Made by a program: the position numbers and the translations under genes
NCBI RefSeq assembly: GCF_001039355.2
Contig: NW_019775624.1
Span: 382,901 to 429,624 of the forward strand
Direction of reading: 5' to 3'
Length of the DNA stretch: 46,724 nucleotides
From: Lingula anatina
Taxonomy: Eukaryota > Brachiopoda > Lingulata > Lingulida > Lingulidae
Notes under the pieces: model-generated
Databases searched by the model: none
What the model saw: only the letters and a program-made list of their open reading frames with translations
What the model was told of the DNA's origin: nothing
Part shown: positions 1-12,200 of the stretch, piece by piece
Layout: every line of letters begins with the position of its first letter
Numbering within the stretch: position 1 is the first letter of the stretch

Positions 1-508
1 AGCAGTGTTAAATGTCCAATTTCTTCCATTCTGAGATTCTGAACATAGTGAATGATTGAATCTGACAAACTGCAATGATATGAGTTTATTTCCATTTTTG
101 AAACTTTATTACACAATACACGATAACAAGTTTACCATCATTTTTACAAAATCAACTAACAATGTTGTAAAGATGCAGGAAATGTCAAACAAACACTTTT
201 ACGTATCTTATTAGTTTAATAATGAGACTGTTAACATGCCTAAGAATTGAATCTGAGGAAATGTGAAAAATATGCTGAAAAGTGAAAAAACAGCATAACT
301 TCTACAATAATGGCCTGATCATGCTGATTTTCGAACTTGACCTGCGTTTTATGAATATTCATCAGCTCTGTAAATATGAAGCCAAAAAGTAAAACTGCCC
401 TCCACTTATCGTGTTTACAAGGAAAGTGCACGGCGCCGGCATCGCCATCGGCGACGACAGACGCAGGTGATGGCAATATGTACAGACACATCTGTGTCTG
501 TACATAAA
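1..508 (-). repeat. Dispersed repeat, left copy (truncated by window edge)
   Basis: This stretch is the near-identical reverse complement of 40507-41032; base 1 aligns with about 41032, so the element continues left of the window. Its internal edge carries a palindrome at 479-504 (two 12-nt arms around a 2-nt centre) followed by a short GC-rich patch of CGATGGCGATGCC type. Flanking sequence beyond about 505 does not match the other copy, which fixes this end of the element. The open frame at 240-554 has a counterpart in the other copy, but nothing in it resembles a known protein. It is best read as a non-autonomous mobile element lying inside NDUFAF7, downstream of the last exon seen. Confidence 0.8.
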
Positions 509-728
509 AAAGAGTCAAATTGAATTCGAATTTACTTTCCCCTCTGAAACACATTTTCTACTTTGGAAAACTTTATAATCCTTTCAAATCCCAAGCTGAA
601 GAGCTAGTTAAAAAGATGAGCAAAAAAGTACCAAAACCGTTTTATTGAGGAAAATATATGTTTAAGTAAGGAAAAATACTGTGGGTTCAACTGCAGATTA
701 AAAAACCCAAACACAAATTAAGGATTAC

Positions 729-2776
<2,048 letters not shown>

Positions 2777-3201
2777 GTCGATAGCGTTTGTATGGCGCCC
2801 ATATACTGATTAATTTAACAGACGTGCTTGAATACACGTGTTCGTGTTTACAAATGACAAATGGCGACGGAATTCCCCTCAGCCTCGTTTTCAATACCGG
2901 TTTTGCGAGCGCCACGTACGCCTGAGCCAAAAATAATATTGCTTAGCACATATGTTGGAAGGAATCTTATAAAGGTAGAATATACTTGTAGCACTTGCAC
3001 TCAGTAAACAAGCAGCCTGCCAATCTGTGCTTTTATCTTGAATTTTAACGATTTCATTTCTTTGCAACATTTAAGGATTTATTTTTTTGGCGAAGATATT
3101 TCCCGGAAGGTTGTCGCTCGATTATAAACAACAAGACAGCTGGGAGAGAATTTCTAGAACAGCATAATAGTTTAAATTTAGATAATAATATTACAGAAAA
3201 A
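2777..3201. promoter_or_regulatory. Divergent promoter region between NDUFAF7 and ERO1
   Basis: Only 425 bases separate the two start codons, so both promoters and 5' UTRs must lie here. The segment is less AT-rich than its surroundings and has several CpGs. An E-box CACGTG lies at 2835-2840, an ACGTG (hypoxia-element-like core) at about 2822, and a CCACG at about 2911. No proper CCAAT-N9-CCACG ER-stress element was found. Regulatory use of these sites is inference; in other animals ERO1 responds to hypoxia and ER stress. Confidence 0.5.
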
Positions 3202-6200
3202 ATGTGGCCTCCAAAGCTTGGGATTCTGACGGCATACGTTGTCCTAGGAGTGACAGTCACTTTGTCAGCAGACGAAAAAGATTGCTTTTGTAAGGTGAGT
3301 ACTATACGCTGACATTGACAACGAATGAATGACATTGAGATGTACATGTCCAAGATGAAAACATTGATTTTTGCACGACTCTCCAAACACTTAGAACACA
3401 CATTTAGAAATAATTCAACATTTTAACAGACTGAGCTTAAGGTTTATGAGTTTAAAGAGTGTTTTCCATCCATGACATTTTATTTTAACTTTTAAAATGA
3501 ATTTTCTAAAGAGTCTTAGACTATATGTTAAATTTTAAAATATAGGTTGGGATGATATTAAGTGATAACAATTTATGAATCATTGTCAGTCAATGTGTCA
3601 GATGGCTGAGGACATCTGATAGCAGTTTATGTAGCCTAATGGGATCTGAAATGGCCCAAAATATTGATACTTTGTGTTGGGGGTGGTCGGCTCATGCCCT
3701 ACATGTAGTTAGATTCCACTTTACCAAAATAACACGATTCAGAGCTGGGCCTCTGAGGATGTGTTTTGATAGTGCCCCTTGCAGAGTTGAAAGCGGCTTT
3801 TAGAGTGTGTTAGGCTTCTCGCCTTTATTATGAGGAAAGATCGTCTCTGATAGGAAGGTAGGTGTCTCGCCTACCTAGTATGAGATTTATATAGATACCG
3901 ATATACATAGGGTGCCCTGAAAAGATTGATTGGTACAATAGAGGTGTCTTGCCTGTTGGGGGGAAAAGGGGAGGGTGGACTGGTTGCAGAAAGTGCTTTT
4001 TGGTCAACAAATGACCTTCATCAGCTGCAGAGTCCGAAATAAAAAAAGAAAAAATTTGGGACGGAGGGGATCGGTAAGCAAAGGTGTCTCTCCTTTGTTT
4101 AGTGAGGTTTCATCAATGGTGTCTCGCCATTGTGAATGATATGAGCCATCTCGGCTTTATAGTCTCATGCTTGATCATAAGTGTTTCGCTTGTGTCAAGT
4201 AGGATGGTATCCAGAATCACTGTCTAAGATGCTGTAGCCTGTTAAATTCTCCTCCAAAACAAAAGGGATACGAGCTGGACGGTATGAATTGAGCGTGCGA
4301 GTGGCTCAAGAGTCGGAGGTCGACTCAAGGGAAGATTTTGCAGGATGTGGAGAGAGTGGGGTTAGAAATAATAGCAGAGTAGTGATTGCAGTGCAGCAAC
4401 ACATAAAAGCTGACAGAATTTTTCCAGGGATATTTTTCTGGTTGTTTTCTGTTAAAAGTATCTTGTGCAAGATTTTCCCACCAAATCAGAACTCCCTTGT
4501 AAAAAAAAAACTATGTATATATTTCTTTTACTCAAAAACCATTGCTCAACCCCTCCCTGCACGTTGCACGTGATTTAGATGTTTTATAGCATTTTTGATG
4601 AAATAATTTAATTCTAAATAACTTACCAGTATATTAGACCACCTTGTCTTCCTGTACAGAAATAAATATTGACTGCAGATGCTTTTTATTGTTTTCAGTG
4701 TCTGAAATTAGAAATGGGAAGTAGATTTGATAATACATGTACTAGTAAACATATTAAAGGTTGTCAAGCCAATCTCAGAGGCTCTCCCAGTTATCCAGCT
4801 TATCCAGATTTTGTGGTTTTGAAAAAGTCATGTGACAAAGTTGATACAAGTCCCTAACATTTTTGATTTGCATGGTAAATTCCAAACAACTGCTACTAAA
4901 GCTCAGAAATAACAAGTGGACATGTATTGAAACAAGCGCAGTGTCCATGTCGGCTATGAAACTCGGGTTGAAAGGATTATTCTGCCCACTCTATGCTGCT
5001 GTAGAATTTATGTTTTTATGTTTTTATTAATAAACATGTTCCTTTGTTGCTTTTGTTTGTTTGTTTAGCATGAACATTTATGTGATTAATCTTTTTATAT
5101 AAAATACATGATGCACTCATTAGATTCCTGTAAGTAAATGCTTTGTTTTAATTGCATTATGGAGATGGGCACAACTATATTTAATTTTTGTTTCAAACCT
5201 GATAACAGAAGGTGAAACAATTGTTATTAGGGGTGACAGGTGACCAGACTGATTTATTGATCGTAACATTTTTAGCCTAACAATAGTTGAAAGATTGTGG
5301 GAAATGACCCAAATAGATAATATTCAAGATTCTGCTTTATCTGCTTTATCAGGGCACTTTATATATATTTTTTATACTTTGCACTTGCAGTCTGGATATG
5401 GATTTTTCAGAATATTTATTCTATTATTAATTTTTCCGGGAATTTCAGTTATGAGAATTTCTTTTTATGAACGCTTTGCATTTTCAGTTTGGTTTATTAT
5501 ATTCATTCTATTATTAACAGATAATTTACCTAATTTTATGGATGAAAAAAATAAAGAAAAAATGTAATTATATATATCACGGAGGCATTATTTTGTGTTT
5601 TCAGTTAAGTGAAATAAAATTAATCTATTAATTTGATCTGTACAGGTAAATTAATCTTTAATGACTTTACTTTTTTACATTCAATTCTCCATTTAATTTC
5701 AATACATTCATTGAAAACTGAACAAATTACAAACATTATATTTTCAGTTAAAAGGAGAAGTAGATGACTGCTCATGTAAAATAGAAAGCTTGGATTCTTT
5801 TAATAATCTGAAGATTTTCCCCAGACTCCACAGCCTTCTAAATAAAGATTATTTTAGATTCTTCAAGGTGAGTCAAAGACTTTCAGAAAGAAAAAGGGAA
5901 TACATCCTATTTTACTTCTGTTACCATTTTAAATTTCAACTAGACTGCCAATCAATTTGGTTCAGAATGATTCTTCAAAATGTTTGATTCTTCAAAATAC
6001 CCTGCGGTCACTTTAATAGGTAGCAGCAACAGGTAAGAAGTATTGTGTGGCCTAGCAGTGATTTATTACTGTCTGTCATGGAACAAATGGCACAATTAGT
6101 CACACCATAAAGTACTTCCATATTATTCAAAAGATAGTTTAGATAAGTTCAGCAGGCATGGTATTGTATGACTACTTTCAGAGAGATATTCAGAATTTTT

Positions 6201-9200
6201 ATTACTAATCTAATGAAGATAAAATCTGAAAAACAAAGGCCATTGTNTGTGACCTTGAAATTGACCTTTGACCTACTTTTTATCATGAACTGAACTCTGC
6301 TAATTTCTTTCTCTTTTAACTTCAAACTTGACAGAGATAGGTCCATAGTTACTCTTGAACTTGAATAGGAAGTCATATACTGGCAATTTACTGTGACCTT
6401 GAAATTGACCCTTGACCTACCTTACGAAGAACTTAAATTTGATTGTACCATATATATTTTTTGCAATAGTTTAAAAATTCTTGTTGATTGCATTTTTACA
6501 GCTTGTCAAGCACAAAACTGGTGGCTGTGTCCCTTATTTTGTGTATGTGGGGGTCTATACGAATGCGCTCGCTCCAGCTGGTGGTACAATATTCGGAGGC
6601 GGTATCGCCTCTCTGATCCTCTAGTTGTTACTGAATCTTAAAATGTTAGACTTGTTTAATTTTTTGGCTTGCCTTATTTTATGAAACTCACTCGGATTCA
6701 TGAATAAGTTTTCCAACATACCTTTTATCATCATTATTATTATTATTTTTATCATACGTGGATGCTATTGTTATTATTGCTATTGTTGTTGTTGTTATTG
6801 TTATTATTATTATTATTATTATACCCAATTTATCAAGAGGTGTGTAATTTTCATTTTAGGTAAATTTAAAAAGACCATGTCCATTCTGGGGTGATGATGG
6901 TAGGTGTGCCTTGAGAGACTGCCATGTAGACAAGTGTTCTGAGGTGAGAACTTTACTATGTTACATTACCAGAGTTTTAGAGCTAGTGAAGGCCAGCTTC
7001 TTCGAATTCAAAATTCCATGTATGTCAGTGGTCATTTTTGAACGTAAACGGTGCACGATTGAAGTTTTTTGCGCCAATTACATCTTTGACTTTGTTAAAG
7101 CTGTCTCATCAAGGCTGGGTAGTGCTGTCTGGCAATGTTGAAACAGGGGCCCAGTCTATTTACTATGGCACCTGCTGTTGTACTTTCTAGAAACCATGAA
7201 ATTTTTATGAATATGCTTTAGTGAAAATAAAGAAGGTGGCACACATCAAAGCTGGTAGGAGGTCTGTGTATATTGTTGCATTGGTAAACACAAAAGGTGA
7301 CTAAATTGTCATAGCCATTGACTAGAAAATGTGCCACACAGCCAACATTGTAGTGAATTTTAATTGGTCAGTACAGACCAATACTTTTAATTCTACAGGA
7401 ATGAGTTTTTTTTTTTTTTAATAAAATTCAATCAGTCTAATGTACAATATTACCATAGAGCAAAAGAGTACTTCTAGTCAGTAATTACTGGTATACAAAC
7501 AATACTAAATGGTCAAAATGTTTCAATAACCAACAGATCACATAATTTTTATATTGGGATATTTGTTTGGCATTTATGTTTTTGTTCAGTCTCAATACCT
7601 ACATAAATTAGAATACAATAGCTGCTGTCAAATTGGAAAGAAATGTTGTGGTTGTATACAAGAGTAATATACATGCAATGTTGCTTCAAAGAATTCTCAT
7701 TTTTAATTTAATTTAATTTAATTTAATTTAATTTAATTTAATTTAACTTTTAGTAGCAGATAGTATAATCTTGTGTCTTAATTAAACCATCTATTTTTTT
7801 ACAGGACCAGTTACCACCTGGCTATAAGGAATCAAAGCAAGAAGAAAACAAGGTAACTATACAAGCATCCAGTGAGCATTTAATCTTTGTATATAAAAAA
7901 ATATCAACTTGGAAATTTTAGCACTTTTCCCTGAGATAAAAGCACAAGATAATTGTCAAAATATCACTAAAATTTCAGTATACAAAAGAGGCTCAAGAAC
8001 AGCTCCATACAGACTGCAAGGAGCAGAAGGAGCTGGGAGGTATTGATAAAACAATCAGGTATGACATACATCTATCTTTTTTCATCACACCTGACACAGA
8101 CTCTTGACACTGCATTATTTTTAATTCATTAAAGTACTGTCAAAATATTGATGCTCGATTTTCATCTGGATAAGTAACACTAATATCGGGCATATTTCTT
8201 CTTCCCAGTTCTGAAGACAGGGAATCCTTTAAAAGCTGGTCAAAGTATGACGATGCTCAAGACAATTTCTGTGAGCTGGATGGTAAGATAAACAAACAGA
8301 TTATGCCCGAGTTTTGAGACATTTTGACATGGTTGTGATTATAAAGACATATTTCTTAGTTAATTTCATAATTTAATATAAAAATGTATTGATTTACATA
8401 AGTCATTTTCTGTGCGATTGAGATGATTTAATTGTTAAATTGAGAAATTATTTCAAATTTGGAACAGGTTTGTGTACATCCTATGTCAAACAATTAATGA
8501 AAGTATATAATTTAATGGAAATTGGGCAAATATGATTTTTATTATTTTCCCAGATGACAATTCAGCTGACATGGAATATGTTGACCTGACCTTGAACCCT
8601 GAGAGGTACACAGGTTACAAAGGGGAGTCTGCTTGGAGGATTTGGAGGACAATTTATCAAGAGAATTGCTTTAAGTAAGAATGGATCCTGGGTATTTCAA
8701 ATCAGTATATTCTCCCTATAATCTATTCTCCCTATAATCTCTATTGCAGAGTTTTTTTCTTATTCTGTGATCATTTAATGAGTAGTTGATATTACAGGAA
8801 ATAAAAGTGAAGGCACTAATTTGAATCATTTGGTTACAAGTATTTTTTTTTCTCGGTAGGCCTGACACGCCTGTCCCTGGGTATGGGCCAGCTGAAGCCA
8901 GAGGTATGTAAAGGGTATAGAAAAGCCTTTGATAACTATGCTAATTTTAATATTTGCTGATAATATTAATTATTATTTGAATCCTTGCTTTACTGAATTT
9001 GCCCCAGAGAGCATTTAACGCCTAAAATCCCTAAAAAGCAGTTTGGCCATTGCAGTTATGCTAATAATACTGGTATGCGTATTTGCTGTATAGTTCACCG
9101 GTAGTAGGCCTGTGATTAGACCCATTTTAATGTGGTATGGGATTTGATAAGCATTTGCTTTGCACATAAAATCTACAGTTTACAGAGGTCTATGGAAACA

Positions 9201-12200
9201 GGATACCTAGGATTTGCACATCTGTTATTCAGTTAGTAAATTACCTTACTTGTTTCATATTATTATTATTTGATTTCACTTTCAGATAAGTTTGTATCAG
9301 CTACATTGTTTTTATTGTTAATGTTTATTTCTTGGTTTTTATGTATTTTTTATGTAGGAGCTGAAGGTAAAGCTTTACAAAGTGGTCTTGATTTAATGAG
9401 TAAGGTCGTGTAGCCTATTCAAAATACCAAGTAATACTATTTATTTTATGTTTATTTTGTATTTTGATGAGGTTACCACAGTATATATTTTTGTATTTGA
9501 TGAGTGTGCATACTGTATAGAAGTCCCATATTCAAGTTGCTCTTTTGTAGATTGCTGTCTCTTTTATAAATGAATTTATAAAAAAACAGTCAAATCCCTA
9601 CAGTATTTTTTTCTTTTTTGTGCTTTTGTTTTTTGTTAGTCTAGTATTTTAATATTTTTGTGACGTGCACTAACATTTCATATAGAAAATTATTTATCTA
9701 TTTTCCAAGTATAACTTCTTGTTTGTTTATTCAAATGTTTAACTTAATTATTTTGTGCATGTTTATGTTTAGGCATCTCATGATAAAACTCTACTGACAT
9801 AAAAACTGGAGATAAAAACAGCTTGATATAAGGACTTAAGCTCATCATAGATATTGATCTAGGCTCCCATTTCCTTAATTTTTATATACAGACACAGTGT
9901 CAGTATATATATATATATACTATCACCAATCTGTCTATGTCATTGCCATTTTGTGATCATCGTCAGAGTTATTGTGGCCATCTGACATACAGTCTCTCCT
10001 CAGTCAGTGTCAAATTGTATTTTTGTCATTTTGAAGTATCAGCTATGAATGAAAGTAATAAGTAATTTTGATGTACTGAATACCCCATGTTTATTTCATT
10101 TACATTTACTTAAAAAAACATTCCTTGTGTTGACATGAAAATTGCAAAAACTTTCAAGAATGATATAAAATCTATATAACCAACCATCATACTTTTGAAT
10201 TTGTATCTTTTATTTTTTAAAGTGAATGACTGTGTGTGTGTGTGTGTGTGTGTCAGCCTCACTGTCTATGTAAATATTTTGCCTTAAAGTATATTAAATG
10301 AATAATATCCACAACTTTATACAATTTGATAGAGAAGTATTTTATGGCATTTTGAATTTAGGTGTTCAACTATGAACTGTTGCTTTTATTAACTCTTATC
10401 TTTATGAGCATATTGTATTCTCTAACTGACAATAACGTATGTATAGCTACTGAAAGGCTTGCTTAATGTTCATAATGCATAGAGTAGCCAGTTACTATTT
10501 ATCACAACCTTGCTTTGTCTTTACCCCAGTAGGATCCTTAAAAGGTAACAGGTTATTAGAACAGTGGGTGTGGCATCTCTTTTGATGGTTTGTGTTTGGG
10601 GGCTGGTTTTGCTAAAGAACCAAAGTCAAAAGGTGGTCTTAACTTCAAAACAGAATGTTTTAGTCTGCCGTTACACAAGATTATCGTATTTCCACTCAAG
10701 TGAGAATATTGGGCAAGATTTACAAAATGTAAGAATGATTGTATGATGTTTTAGATTGATGAGTCATTTTTTGTAACTTGTGGACTACTGCAAAAATATT
10801 CTGGATTGAAGTAGACCTTTCTGCTGGAAGTACTTGCATTGTGAAACTGGGTCCTGTGTACTATATACATTTGGGAAATGCTTCATAAAAAGCCCACCCT
10901 TTTTAGCATATGAACAATTGTATAATATTACGTAGATGTTGCTTGTGACTTCATAACTTTTGTGAAGCTTTTCTTAGATGAGATGTAAGCTTAATTTTTT
11001 TCCACAAAATTTACGTGATTTGAGTTTTAAATGTATACCATGTCTTTGTGAAATTATATTGCATCAGTAATGTTGGCATATGGGAGATCTTTATATTTAA
11101 TTTAGTTTTCTTGAAGCTAAACCTTTGTCTCCTGGTGATATTAATTTGTTTATGGTGTTTTTGGTGTAACCCTTTAGTGAACTTGGATTGTTCTGTCTTT
11201 TTTTTTTTTTTTTTCAAAAAGAAGTGTTTTGTTGATTCTTAATTGTATAAATGAACTCTTTCGTGTTATTTTTATTTTATTTTATTATTATTATTATTTT
11301 ATTATTTTTTTTTTTTGAATGTGGATTTTTTATTCATTTTTGGGAGGGAGGTTTGGGATGGTGAGATAAGAATAAAGTGAGTGAACAATTTTTGGATAGA
11401 TTTATTATTTGTGGCTAAATTCGTAATGTGATTTTTAATTTAATTTGCTTTACAAAAAAGTTGTAGTTAATTATGTAAACACTTTTAAATTTACTCTATT
11501 TGGTTTGGACCCACTTCTAAGGACATGGATTACTTAAACAAAATGGTAAAATCTAACAAGATTATGGCTGCTGATCCCAGCATACACCTCTTAAATGTAT
11601 TTTTTTTTCATACATATAATTCTTTTTTTTTTTTTTTTACTTTCAAGGGATGTGTCTTGAGAAGAGGGTGTTCTTCCGCATGATCTCTGGACTGCACACC
11701 AGCATAAATGTCCACCTCTCTGCCAAAAATTATTTGCCTGGTGAGTTGTAGAAGATATTTTTATCTCAGTTGAGAATTAAATTAATGCATGTTTTCCCCC
11801 TTACATATCCTGTGCTCTCAAAACAAAATTGTTATATTCTGCTAGTTGGTTGTAAGGCATCGTTGGCATTTATGATACAATTTTAAGACATAAAGGCCTT
11901 TTTATTTTTATTTTTATTTTTTTTTTTTCATTTTTTAAAAATATAATAACAGTAAGGTGTGTGGTTGATAAGCATTGTTTGAAATGTTTTATGCTTATAT
12001 TATTTATTTTTCATTAATTTGTTGTAATAAAAATCATTACAAGATGAGGCATGTAAGCCAGTACTGGGTTTAAAGGATATTGAATTTTATGAAAATGAAA
12101 ACTGAAGGTTTTCCCACCATCTTGGTATAATAAAAACATCCAATCAGAATCCATTTTAAGAGTTTTGATTGCCAGTAGGATGCTCAGTTTACTCTCATAT

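Larger units (their letters stand above)
8904..11647 (+). other. Large ERO1 intron (2.7 kb) without a recognisable gene
   Basis: AT-rich intron. It holds the candidate microexon at 9358-9366, a (TG)n run at 10231-10253, a short (TA)n run near 9905-9920, and poly-T tracts near 11200, 11300 and 11630 leading into the acceptor. The open frames at 10564-10746 and 11048-11242 show no domain and look incidental. Confidence 0.7.

Noticed and set aside
240-554. 104-codon minus-strand frame with a counterpart at 40473-40793
   Set aside because: Both lie in the same repeat; the shared reading is due to copy similarity, and no protein family is recognisable.
4300-4330. A-box-like tggctcaagag followed by ggtcgactc, as in a tRNA or SINE head
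   Set aside because: The two boxes are only a few bases apart and no cloverleaf can be folded; the GAGTCG/CGACTC dyad explains the second part.
5790-5987. Plus-strand 65-codon frame
   Set aside because: It is ERO1 exon 2 read on into the intron in a frame that starts at an internal ATG; the real exon is 5748-5867.
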